DNA from: UMGS1225 sp034086705
Lineage (GTDB): Bacteria; Bacillota; Clostridia; Oscillospirales; CAG-272
DNA: 64,000 nucleotides
Reading direction: 5' to 3'
Assembly: GCA_034086705.1 (NCBI GenBank)
Contig: JAXDZV010000030.1
Location: 1 to 64,000 of the forward strand
How positions within the stretch are numbered: the first letter of the stretch is position 1; every line of letters begins with the position of its first letter. The position numbers and the translations under genes are program-made. The notes under the pieces were generated by a model. It worked only from the letters and a program-made list of their open reading frames with translations, had not been told where the DNA came from and searched no databases. Below, one piece after another: positions 51,980-60,405 of the stretch.

Positions 51980-53158
51980 CTACCCCCGTTTATTTTCGCG
52001 CTCAAAGAACGCAGCTATCCTCTCAAGAGCCTGCGCAATATGTGACACAGAATATGCATAAGAAATTCTTGCGCAGCCCTCACCTCCGACACCAAACGCA
52101 CTGCCGGGCACAATTGCAACACCGGCCTGTTCCAAAAGCCTGCTGCAGAATTGTTCCGAAGTTTCGCCGGATGGTGCAATATGCGGAAATGCATAAAATG
52201 CCCCCTGCGGTTCAAAGCAGGAAACACCAAGATCGCGTAACCCGTCCAGCAACAGCACACGGCGGCGGTTATATTGCGCCTTCATTTGTTCTACGTCTTC
52301 ATCTCCGTTGCGCAGTGCTTCGATGGCGGCAAACTGCGATGCAGTCGGCGCACACATAATTCCGTATTGATGAATTTTATATATCTGTGAAATGATTTCC
52401 CGCGGCGCGCAAAGATAGCCAAGTCGCCAACCTGTCATCGCCCAGGCTTTGGAAAAACCGCTGACCAACACAGTGCGCTCCCACATGCCGTCAATCGATG
52501 CAATGGAGGCATGCTGCATACCGTATGTCAGTTCAGCGTAAATCTCATCTGCCAGAACCATAACGTTTGTGCCGCGCAGCACATCCGCAAGCGCACATAG
52601 TTCTTCCCTTGTCAAAATCGCCCCGGTCGGATTGTTGGGATACGGTAAAACCAAAAGCTTGGTGTGCGGTGTGATTGCCTGGCGCAGTGCAGCAGGTGTC
52701 AGCTTGTATGCATCTTTCTGCTGCGTTGCAATACTAACGATCTTTGCACCGTACAACTCCGCCAGCGGACGATAACAGACAAATGCAGGTTGCGGCAAAA
52801 TCACCTCATCTCCAGGCTCAATCAGCGTTCGCAGCGCAACATCAATCGCTTCGCTGCCGCCTACGGTGACCATAATTTCCTTACAAGGATCATAACGAAG
52901 AGAAAAGCGCCGCAATAAATAAGCGGAAATTTCTTCCCGCAGCGCACGCATTCCCAGATTTTCCGTATACCAGGTCTTTCCGTTTTCAATCGAACGCATA
53001 CCTGCCTGCCGAATATGAAACGGAGTCACAAAGTCCGGCTGCCCAACCGTCAGAGAAATGACATCCGGTCGATTCCCAAGCATTTCAAAAAACTTCCGTA
53101 TACCGGAGGGCTGCATTGTTTGTACCCTGCGGGAAATTATCTGATTATAGTCGATCAT
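51980..53158 (-). CDS. Class I/II PLP-dependent aminotransferase (PatA/AspC-like)
   Basis: A 392-residue fold-type I aminotransferase. LPYPNNPTGAIL, LADEIYAEL and the PLP-lysine SGFSKAWAMTGWRLGY are present. GGGAG lies before the ATG. The gene directly follows an Lrp/AsnC regulator (15-base gap), a pairing that usually means amino-acid-responsive control of a transaminase. Specific substrate is not known. Confidence 0.93.
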   Translation of the reverse strand: MIDYNQIISRRVQTMQPSGIRKFFEMLGNRPDVISLTVGQPDFVTPFHIRQAGMRSIENGKTWYTENLGMRALREEISAYLLRRFSLRYDPCKEIMVTVGGSEAIDVALRTLIEPGDEVILPQPAFVCYRPLAELYGAKIVSIATQQKDAYKLTPAALRQAITPHTKLLVLPYPNNPTGAILTREELCALADVLRGTNVMVLADEIYAELTYGMQHASIASIDGMWERTVLVSGFSKAWAMTGWRLGYLCAPREIISQIYKIHQYGIMCAPTASQFAAIEALRNGDEDVEQMKAQYNRRRVLLLDGLRDLGVSCFEPQGAFYAFPHIAPSGETSEQFCSRLLEQAGVAIVPGSAFGVGGEGCARISYAYSVSHIAQALERIAAFFERENKRG

Positions 53159-53173
53159 GCAATGCTCCCTCGC

Positions 53174-53656
53174 TTATACCTCGCCAAAGTTGCGCTCGTC
53201 CTCCGCTTTTTCACCGTAGACCACGCCGTTGTCCTTATATTTGCGCAACACAAAATGTGTTGCCGTTGCCGTAATATTCTCCATGATTGACAGCTTCTCA
53301 GCCACAAATAAGGCGACCTCACGCATTGTCTTACCACTAACCAATACACACAGATCGAAGCCTCCTGACATCAGCCAGGCACTCTGTACCTCCGGAAAGT
53401 TGCAAATTCTACCGGCAATTTCATCGAATCCGCGATCCGGCTGCGGCACCACCTTAAGCTCGATCAGCGCCGTAATATATTCACGGTCTGTTTTTTCCCA
53501 GTCTATCAATGTTTGATATCCTAAAATGGTCTGATCTTCTTCGTACGCGCGAACTTGCTGCCTAATTTCTTCTTCTGTCCGATCACCGCACATCACAGCA
53601 AGTTCCTTGGGTGTCAGTTTTGCGTCTTGTTCCAATAAAGCAAGTATCTTGTCCAT
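53174..53656 (-). CDS. Lrp/AsnC-family transcriptional regulator
   Basis: A 160-residue regulator. The N-terminal helix-turn-helix is atypical (LLEQDAKLTPKELAVM, about 6-21). The C-terminal RAM ligand-binding domain has ITALIELKV, SGGFDLCVLV and VTATATHFVLRK-like strands. GGAGAG lies before the ATG. It probably responds to an amino acid and controls the adjacent aminotransferase. Confidence 0.88.
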   Translation of the reverse strand: MDKILALLEQDAKLTPKELAVMCGDRTEEEIRQQVRAYEEDQTILGYQTLIDWEKTDREYITALIELKVVPQPDRGFDEIAGRICNFPEVQSAWLMSGGFDLCVLVSGKTMREVALFVAEKLSIMENITATATHFVLRKYKDNGVVYGEKAEDERNFGEV

Positions 53657-53668
53657 TGCATTCTCTCC

Positions 53669-54514
53669 TCATATTTTCAGTGCCGCAGCACGCTGTGCAC
53701 CAATCATTCGTATTAAATCCGCAATTGCGCCGCTGTCATTCGAGCAAACACGAAACGCACATGTATCTTTGACTTTCTGTTGTGCATTTTCCGGGCAAAC
53801 CGCAACATCTGCCGCACGCAACAGCGGCAGGTCATTTTCATAGTCTCCGATGCCATAGGTTGTAACGGGGGTTCCTGCTGCAGCATATTTTTCCTTTAAA
53901 TATCGTAGTTGCACACCTTTGGAGGCATCTTTTGCCAAAACCTCCAGCAAACTCGGTGAGGACTTCATAATTGCAAACCGTGTGCTCGCCTTGTCCTGCA
54001 ACATCGATGTGCGCACCGCAGCAAGCACCTCCGCTGTGCCGTGAAAAACAATCTTGTTCCAACCGCTTCGCGGCATCTGCGACAGTGTGCAAAGATGAAT
54101 GTGTCCCTCATACAAAGCAAGCTCACGCTCCATTTGCGGTGTCAACACCGGCACATAAAACTCGTCTGCGACACTGAGCCGAAACCCTACCTGCGGATAC
54201 AATGACGTCAATCGCTCTAAAAATGGGTATGCCGCTGCCGTATCCATGCAAATTTCATTTTCGATTTTTCCCGTACGCAAATCGCACACATAACTTCCAT
54301 TGGAAAGAATACTCGGTGCACTCGTCAAAGCACCGATCCCCGGTATCAGGCGTTCCAGAGAACAATGCGTTCGTCCTGTTGCAAAACAAAACCTGCCGCC
54401 CTGCTTTGTAAAGCTGCGAATATATGCTGCATTCACCGGTACGATTTTTCCGTCAGAATCTAAAAAAGTCATATCAATATCACTGGCAATCAACACACCG
54501 TCAAACAACCCCAT
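53669..54514 (-). CDS. HAD-superfamily (Cof-type) phosphatase
   Basis: A 281-residue protein. Motif I is ASDIDMTFLDSDG (D-x-D); a Cof-type cap region follows; the C-terminal motif is GIGDYENDLPLLRAADVAVCPENA. These mark a class IIB HAD hydrolase acting on small phosphorylated metabolites. The ATG at 54514 has AGGAG upstream; the longer frame to 54757 runs inside the RluD-like gene. Confidence 0.9.
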   Translation of the reverse strand: MGLFDGVLIASDIDMTFLDSDGKIVPVNAAYIRSFTKQGGRFCFATGRTHCSLERLIPGIGALTSAPSILSNGSYVCDLRTGKIENEICMDTAAAYPFLERLTSLYPQVGFRLSVADEFYVPVLTPQMERELALYEGHIHLCTLSQMPRSGWNKIVFHGTAEVLAAVRTSMLQDKASTRFAIMKSSPSLLEVLAKDASKGVQLRYLKEKYAAAGTPVTTYGIGDYENDLPLLRAADVAVCPENAQQKVKDTCAFRVCSNDSGAIADLIRMIGAQRAAALKI

Positions 54515-54530
54515 CGTATTTCTCCTAGCT

Positions 54531-55457
54531 TCATGTAAACCTGCGGCGTAATCGCGCCAAAATATCTGAAAACTCTGCCGGCAAAGGCGCTTCAAAACTG
54601 AGGTACTCGCCGCTGCTCGGATGCGTAAAACCAAGTTTTGCCGCATACAGACATTGGCCATGTAAAAGCGTCCCCAGTTCTTTTTCAAACGGTGTATGCC
54701 CGCCGCCATATACAGTATCTCCAAGTAAGGGGTGTCCAATATAGGACATATGCACACGAATTTGATGCGTACGCCCCGTGCGCAGCGTACAAGCTATGTA
54801 AGTATAGCTTCCAAAGCGCTCCAACACTTGATATTCCGTATATGCCTGCCTGGCCGCATCCGTATGGCTGACTGCCATACGCTTGCGGTCAGTTGGATGC
54901 CGAGCAATCGGCTCGTCTATTGCTCCGCAATCCTGCTTGAGATTGCCGAGCACTACAGCGCGGTATTCCCGCAAAAAAGTATGTGCACGAATCTGCGCGG
55001 CCAACGCAAGATGGGCTACATCATTTTTGGCAACCATCAAAAGCCCCGCCGTATCTTTATCGATTCGATGCACAATTCCCGGCCGTATCACACCACCGAT
55101 GCCGGAAAGCGAAGAGCCGCAATGCGCTAGCAGCGCGTTGACAAGCGTTCCGTCCACATGTCCCGCAGCTGGGTGCACTACCATTCCCTTTGGCTTATTA
55201 ACGACAAGTAAATCATCGTCTTCATATACCACGCACAGCGGAATCGGCTGCGGCTGTGCGACAGCGGGAACCGGCGGCGGAAGATGCAGCTCATAGACGG
55301 CATTGGCAGTCGTTTTGCTGTTTTTTGCAGGCGTTTTTCCCTCACAAACGACATTGCCTTGTTCCAACAGGCGTTGAATTGCACTGCGGGAAAGGCCTGT
55401 TGCACAAGCAAGCGCCGTGTCCAATCGTACCCCAACCGGTAGATCCCGTATAATCAT
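54531..55457 (-). CDS. RluD-like pseudouridine synthase
   Basis: A 308-residue protein. An N-terminal S4 domain (about 1-60) and catalytic motif HRIDKDTAGLLMVAKND (Asp in RIDKDTAG) precede GRTHQIRVHMSYIGHPLLGD. This is the RluC/RluD type modifying 23S rRNA. The start overlaps the lspA stop by 4 bases (ATGA). lspA-rluD adjacency is a conserved arrangement in many bacteria. Confidence 0.93.
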   Translation of the reverse strand: MIIRDLPVGVRLDTALACATGLSRSAIQRLLEQGNVVCEGKTPAKNSKTTANAVYELHLPPPVPAVAQPQPIPLCVVYEDDDLLVVNKPKGMVVHPAAGHVDGTLVNALLAHCGSSLSGIGGVIRPGIVHRIDKDTAGLLMVAKNDVAHLALAAQIRAHTFLREYRAVVLGNLKQDCGAIDEPIARHPTDRKRMAVSHTDAARQAYTEYQVLERFGSYTYIACTLRTGRTHQIRVHMSYIGHPLLGDTVYGGGHTPFEKELGTLLHGQCLYAAKLGFTHPSSGEYLSFEAPLPAEFSDILARLRRRFT

Positions 55458-56008
55458 TGTATACCGTCTCCATTGTTGTCATCTGCTGCCCGTTTTTCCC
55501 GCGTGCAAAACAGCGGTTCTGCAGTACGGGCATCGAAAAAGAGCAAATAAAACAATAGTAACGCACAGCCGATGCACACAAAACTGTCTGCCGCATTGAA
55601 AACCGCAAAATCAATAAAACGCAAATCGATAAAATCCGTGACATATCCAAGACGGCAACGATCAATCATATTACCAATACCGCCCCCTGCAATCATTGCA
55701 AGCGCCGTACAAAACAAAGCGCAACGGCGCGCAAACACCCAAAGACAGACAAATACGCCGATAATTGCAATACTTGACAGCACCATAAACACCCAACGGT
55801 GATTTTGTAAAATACCAAACGCAGCTCCTGTGTTTCTCACATAGCTCAGATGCAGTACACCCGGGATCAATGCCTTTGTTTCCCCCAAAGCAAAATGCTC
55901 CGTGATCAGATACTTTGTCCATTGATCAATTCCCACAAGCACCAACGCCAACGCAAGCCAGACAATTCTTCTGCCAACAGCTGTCGTTTTTTGTTTTATC
56001 GGTTCCAT
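55454..56008 (-). CDS. lspA: Lipoprotein signal peptidase
   Basis: Aspartyl peptidase II, which cleaves diacylglyceryl-modified prolipoproteins. The 184-residue protein has four membrane helices. Conserved blocks are DQWTKYLI, VRNTGAAFGIL, GGIGNMIDR and VFNAADS, with the two catalytic Asp in the last two. GGAGGGAG lies before the ATG. The window encodes several likely substrates (CapA-type and YerB-like lipoproteins). Confidence 0.95.
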   Translation of the reverse strand: MEPIKQKTTAVGRRIVWLALALVLVGIDQWTKYLITEHFALGETKALIPGVLHLSYVRNTGAAFGILQNHRWVFMVLSSIAIIGVFVCLWVFARRCALFCTALAMIAGGGIGNMIDRCRLGYVTDFIDLRFIDFAVFNAADSFVCIGCALLLFYLLFFDARTAEPLFCTREKRAADDNNGDGIQ

Positions 56009-56028
56009 CTATCTCTCCCTCCGCCGCT

Positions 56029-57537
56029 TCAATTTTGAGCGGCAGCTTTAATTTTTCGTTTTGCCGCATTGTGCTCTGCATCAGTGCGAGAGAAAATACT
56101 GTGTCCTTCTGCATCTGCAACAAAATAGTAATAATTTGTGCTGTTTGGATACAGTGCCGCGTCAATTGCATTTAAACCGGGGTTGCAGATGGCTCCTGGA
56201 GTCAAACCGGGATATAAATAGGTGTTATACGGACTGTCCGTTGCCAGATCCGACTCTGTCAGATCCACTGTTCGTTCCGGCAACACATACTGAATGGTCG
56301 CATCACTTTGTAAATAGGGATACCGCACAGGATCTGCCAAACGATTATGAAAAACAGAAGAAATATCTTCAAATTCATCCACATAACGCCCCTCTGCCTG
56401 AATGATGGAAGCAAGCGTAATCAACTGATCCATAGTGAAACCTTCTTCTTGCGCCTTCTCAAACCGGTCATCCGTCAGTTTGACTGCAGTATTTTGCAAG
56501 AACTTATCGATAACGTCTGCTTCGGACGCATCCTGGAAAAAGTAATACGTATCCGGGAAAAGATACCCATCCAAACGATAAATTCGCCCCTGCGGCAACG
56601 GATCGGGCAGCTCGTTAAGGAATCGATATGAATCGCCAAAATCAAAATGATTGATAACATCGACGTATTTTTCACGCGTTCCGATCCCTTTGGCACAAAG
56701 CAAATCGATAATCTCGTCCGTTGTATACCCCTCGGGTATAGTAATCACAAGCGTTTCTCGTTGCCGTTTTGCTTCAGCGTTATTAAAGACATCAATAAAT
56801 TCTTCATAATTCAGCTGCGGAGATACCTCATAGGTCCCCGGAACAAAGTCCAGCTGTACTTTTTTCAGACGCATGTAGAACTTAAACATTTTCGGATGCT
56901 TAATCAATCCGTTTTCGTGCAAAAGCTGCGCTACATCGTCTAAAGTCATATACTCTGTGATCTGCACCGAGCAAACCGTATCGTCTTTGGAAAAGGCAAA
57001 AACATCGTTTCCGACACTAATGATAAAGTAACTCAAAAAAACAGACACCACAAGCACGCAAACAATATAAATCACTGCTTTTACCACGCTGGGCAGCGTA
57101 CTTCCGCCCGGAGTTGCACCGGATTTTTGAATTGTCTTCTTCTGCACGGTTCTCTTGTTCTGCATACTCTGTCCCTGTAGACGCGTAGATGGTTGTGATG
57201 GTGTCGCGGCAGACCGCCCTGCGGCAGTCGAGTGCCCCGCATTTCCCTGTGCCGTTTGCGCAGCAGACTGTCCTGCGGCAGCCGAGTGCCCCGCGTTTCC
57301 CTGTGCCGTTTGCGCAGCAGACTGTCCAGCAGCAGCCGAGTGCCCCGCATTTCCCTGTGGCGCTTGTGTGCCGGGTGACACACCTCTCCCGTACAAATGC
57401 TCTGCCTTCTCCACAGGCACAACTACTTCTTTAAATTCAAGTTCTCCGAAAATCTCACTGCCAAACGCATCCGCTCCGTCGTTTTGCAACGATTCTGTGT
57501 CCCCGTCCAAACGCTTATCTTTATCTTCCGTATTCAT
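56029..57537 (-). CDS. mltG: Endolytic murein transglycosylase MltG
   Basis: Cuts nascent glycan strands in the peptidoglycan. The 502-residue protein has a long Gln/Ala/Gly-rich cytoplasmic N-terminus with 18-residue repeats, one membrane helix (about 158-180), a LysM-like region and the YceG domain. The catalytic Glu (about 382) lies in SIIQAEGRYV. The C-terminal LYPGLTPGAICNPG, SPYNTY and NYYYFVAD are typical. AAAGGAG lies before the ATG. Confidence 0.93.
   Translation of the reverse strand: MNTEDKDKRLDGDTESLQNDGADAFGSEIFGELEFKEVVVPVEKAEHLYGRGVSPGTQAPQGNAGHSAAAGQSAAQTAQGNAGHSAAAGQSAAQTAQGNAGHSTAAGRSAATPSQPSTRLQGQSMQNKRTVQKKTIQKSGATPGGSTLPSVVKAVIYIVCVLVVSVFLSYFIISVGNDVFAFSKDDTVCSVQITEYMTLDDVAQLLHENGLIKHPKMFKFYMRLKKVQLDFVPGTYEVSPQLNYEEFIDVFNNAEAKRQRETLVITIPEGYTTDEIIDLLCAKGIGTREKYVDVINHFDFGDSYRFLNELPDPLPQGRIYRLDGYLFPDTYYFFQDASEADVIDKFLQNTAVKLTDDRFEKAQEEGFTMDQLITLASIIQAEGRYVDEFEDISSVFHNRLADPVRYPYLQSDATIQYVLPERTVDLTESDLATDSPYNTYLYPGLTPGAICNPGLNAIDAALYPNSTNYYYFVADAEGHSIFSRTDAEHNAAKRKIKAAAQN
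57231..57360. repeat. 54-bp tandem repeat in the N-terminus of mltG
   Basis: Two full 54-bp units (57231-57284 and 57285-57338) and a partial third encode the 18-residue unit GNAGHSAAAGQSAAQTAQ. Copies differ at few bases, indicating recent slippage. The repeat lies in the cytoplasmic linker, not in the catalytic domain. Confidence 0.85.
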
Positions 57538-57561
57538 TCTCTGCTCCTTTCCAATCCGCTC

Positions 57562-58473
57562 TTATCGCAGCACAACATATCCGACAAACAGTCCGACTGA
57601 AACAAGCACCGCCGGTGAAAGCAAAAGCAGCAAGGTATTCCGCATCGCCGGTATCAACGCAACAGCAGATGCCGACGGTTCGTTGGCAATGCCTCGCTTG
57701 TAAAACACTCGCTCTGCTTCGCCAAACGCAAGAATCAGAAAAAGGAAAAAGAGGCTGCCCGCTATAAAAACAAAAAAAGGTGTATTATCCGGCTTTTGCA
57801 CAAACTCTCTGATATGTGGCTGCAAAAAAAGAGTGTAAAACCCATATCCGAGCCGTACAATGATACAAGGAAACACACTACGCGTCACATAAAAAACGAA
57901 ACTGCTGATCACGCCGACTAAAAATGCAATCGGAAATTCATAAGCAGAAAGCGATGTCAGCGCATACAGAAAAGACGACAGAATCATCGCAGCAAACATG
58001 CCGTATGACGCATACTCCGTAAATAAAATACTGTGATATACAAATTCCTCTAAAAAAGCCGGCAAGATCACCGCTACAATGCTACCAAATAAAATGCTTG
58101 CAACATTTCCAGATGTCTGTGGCAGGATAAAGCCATACAGCCTTTGCTGTGTAAAGGTAATGGGAAAAATGTTTTCCATCCCAAGCCGCAACAGCGCACA
58201 AGCTGCAACCAAAACTACCGTACAAATCAGAGAAAACAAAATACCGGAAAAGTCAACCAGACGGCAACACAACCGATCTAACGTCCACCCCCCTGTCAGC
58301 TTGCAGTAAAAAACGGCAGGCAACGCCATGACCACCAGTTGAATAATGGTCAAAGAGAGATACTCGCTTTCCGCCGGTAACAAAAAAGAGGCACAACATA
58401 CACAAATGACCAAAAGCAGTAAAACCGTCATGGGCAAAACAGGGGTCAGATAATACTTCCTCTTATCGCCCAA
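57562..58473 (-). CDS. CPBP-like membrane protein with degenerate active-site motifs
   Basis: A 303-residue protein with about eight membrane helices. It looks like the CPBP/Abi family of intramembrane glutamic proteases: AFLEEFVYHSILF resembles the EExxxR motif, but the Arg is replaced by His, and the later FxxxH and HxxxN motifs are not clear. It may be inactive or divergent. The start is taken as a TTG at 58473, overlapping the upstream gene, with AAGGGG about 10 bases before it. Confidence 0.6.
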   Translation of the reverse strand: MGDKRKYYLTPVLPMTVLLLLVICVCCASFLLPAESEYLSLTIIQLVVMALPAVFYCKLTGGWTLDRLCCRLVDFSGILFSLICTVVLVAACALLRLGMENIFPITFTQQRLYGFILPQTSGNVASILFGSIVAVILPAFLEEFVYHSILFTEYASYGMFAAMILSSFLYALTSLSAYEFPIAFLVGVISSFVFYVTRSVFPCIIVRLGYGFYTLFLQPHIREFVQKPDNTPFFVFIAGSLFFLFLILAFGEAERVFYKRGIANEPSASAVALIPAMRNTLLLLLSPAVLVSVGLFVGYVVLR

Positions 58474-59068
58474 CCGCGAGCACCCCTTTCTCCGTCACGA
58501 TCATGTCGACGTTTAAGTCGTACCGACCACGCGGCACCGTCCGTAGCACATGATCGGAATACGCCAAACCAACTTTCACACCGAAAAAGGCACGAAGAAA
58601 GCGATCGTAATACCCCTTCCCATACCCCACTCGATAGCCATCCCTGTCAAATACGACTCCCGGTACAATCGCTACTGCATGATCCGCTTCTGCCCGGCTT
58701 TCATAATCATAAACAGGTTGCGTTTGTGCAGGTTCAAACAATCCGTAGGCGCCGTCCTGGAGTTGTGCAAGGGAATGAACCGTATGGAAAACCATTCGCT
58801 TATCCTGCGCCACACAGCGCGGATATGCAATCGTTTTCCCATCGGCCAGTGCCTGATGCGCAATGGTATATGTTTCTATCTCTTCATCGGTAGATGCATA
58901 CAGCAACACCACACCCGCATTGCGGTAGGAAATGGAGGACAAAAAGCGTTTTGCAATCGCTTCATCCTTTTGCTGCCGCTGCTGCATATCCAAGTCGCTT
59001 CGCTTTTTTCTGTATTCCTCTCGCAACGCATTCTTTTTTTCACGTATCTCGGGGTAAAATTCCGGCAT
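58463..59068 (-). CDS. 5-formyltetrahydrofolate cyclo-ligase
   Basis: Converts 5-formyl-THF to methenyl-THF with ATP. The 201-residue protein has basic N-terminal helices (RKKRSDL), a PRCV substrate segment and the ATP-binding end VPGVVFDRDGYRVGYGKGYY. AAGGAG lies 8 bases before the ATG at 59068; the longer frame begins at a TTG without a site. The stop overlaps the next gene. Confidence 0.93.
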   Translation of the reverse strand: MPEFYPEIREKKNALREEYRKKRSDLDMQQRQQKDEAIAKRFLSSISYRNAGVVLLYASTDEEIETYTIAHQALADGKTIAYPRCVAQDKRMVFHTVHSLAQLQDGAYGLFEPAQTQPVYDYESRAEADHAVAIVPGVVFDRDGYRVGYGKGYYDRFLRAFFGVKVGLAYSDHVLRTVPRGRYDLNVDMIVTEKGVLAVGR

Positions 59069-59115
59069 TTCTTTTCTCCTTACCAATCAGCACAAGGACT
59101 TCTGTTTCACTTATT

Positions 59116-59664
59116 CTATTTTGTTCCCAGCAGCGTACTTTGGCGTAGCTGCCGCGCAACGTCTTCGCCGCAAAGAAGATGTACAAGCTCCAAAGCAAAT
59201 TGCAACGCAACTCCTACGCCGCGCGCCGTAATAATCGTATCGTCAACCATCACAGGCCGGTCCGACACGTTCGCGTCGAGCAACAGCTTTTCCATTCCGG
59301 GATAGCACACGGCGCACCGACCGGCCAAAAGCCCCCGCCTACCCAAAATAGTCGGCGCCGCGCAGATTGCGGCAATGTAAATGCCGCGTTCCATCGCATA
59401 GTCGATCAATTCCTGTACCGTCTTGCTGGCATTCAAATGCTCTGTACCATCGCCGCCACCCGGCAGAATCAGCATCTCAAGCGCCGAAGAAAATACAATC
59501 TGTTCTTCTGTGAGATCCGCACAAATTTGCACGCCGTGCGCACCCGTTACCGTCTGTGTGCCGATTCCAACGGTATACACCTCAACCCCGGCCCGACGCA
59601 GCAAATCCAAAGGTGCAAGTGCCTCAATCTCTTCAAAGCCGTCCGCTAAACAAATATATACCAT
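59116..59664 (-). CDS. DJ-1/PfpI-family protein
   Basis: A 182-residue protein of the DJ-1/ThiJ/PfpI superfamily. DGFEEIEALAPLDLLRRAG at the start and the nucleophile-elbow Cys in AAICAAPTIL, with preceding LPGGGDGT, are typical of YajL/DJ-1-like proteins. Proposed roles are glyoxalase, deglycase or chaperone; none can be chosen here. AAAGGAG lies before the ATG, one base after the tmk stop. Confidence 0.92.
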   Translation of the reverse strand: MVYICLADGFEEIEALAPLDLLRRAGVEVYTVGIGTQTVTGAHGVQICADLTEEQIVFSSALEMLILPGGGDGTEHLNASKTVQELIDYAMERGIYIAAICAAPTILGRRGLLAGRCAVCYPGMEKLLLDANVSDRPVMVDDTIITARGVGVALQFALELVHLLCGEDVARQLRQSTLLGTK

Positions 59665-59665
59665 G

Positions 59666-60358
59666 TCAGTTCTCCTTTCGTTTCAAGCTCTGTACAAGCG
59701 GCCAGGACGACGCCAGCACGGCCTTAGCTATTTCTTCCCGCGGCAGCAACGTCCCCGCGCAACAACAATTGATTTTACACCACCCCAAGTGCTCACTTGC
59801 ATACTCCGCAGCCGCATAGCAACTTTGCAAATATGCGCCGTCCGTTTCATGAATGTCCATCTCCCGTCCCGTTGCGGCGCTTCGCGCAGCAATCAGACGA
59901 GCGGAAACCGACGGCTCCAAAGAAAGATAGATTGTAAGGTCCGGCTTTGGAAGCCCAAGGCGATTGAATTCAAAATCCCATAGCCACTGCAAAAAAGCAT
60001 CCCATTGTGCACGAGGTAGTTTTGAAAGCTGATGTACGGCGTTCGCGGTTGTATAGCGGTTTGCGATTACCACTGTGTCCGGTCGATCCAGGTCATACTT
60101 CCAATCCGTCATATACGAAATATATCTATCCACTGAGAAAAAAGATGATGCGGCGTACGCGTTTGTGTCATCCGCATGCTTACCGAGCGCACCGCTGAGG
60201 TACAGCTCTGCAGCTGCTGCGCTTTTTTCACCGTAGCGCGGAAAGGAAAGTTCCCGAACACGTAGCCCGCGCTGTTCTAACGCGGCACGCAGCAAATGCG
60301 TTTGCGTCTCTTTGCCTGCACCATCCAAGCCGTCAATTACAATCAGCTTTCCCTGCAC
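59666..60358 (-). CDS. tmk: Thymidylate kinase-like protein
   Basis: Phosphorylates dTMP to dTDP. The 230-residue protein has P-loop GLDGAGKETQ (about 9-18), RELSFPRYGE and the DR(Y)-type motif ANRYTTANAVHQL, with a lid region near 160-190. This class, with Glu after the P-loop Lys and an extended C-terminus, is a common clostridial second form. The start is a GTG at 60358, with GGAGG 8 bases upstream. Confidence 0.88.
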   Translation of the reverse strand: MQGKLIVIDGLDGAGKETQTHLLRAALEQRGLRVRELSFPRYGEKSAAAAELYLSGALGKHADDTNAYAASSFFSVDRYISYMTDWKYDLDRPDTVVIANRYTTANAVHQLSKLPRAQWDAFLQWLWDFEFNRLGLPKPDLTIYLSLEPSVSARLIAARSAATGREMDIHETDGAYLQSCYAAAEYASEHLGWCKINCCCAGTLLPREEIAKAVLASSWPLVQSLKRKEN

Positions 60359-60405
60359 CGTGGCCCCTCCTTTTTTTTTGCAATCTTTGGCTGTCTATCC
60401 TATAC

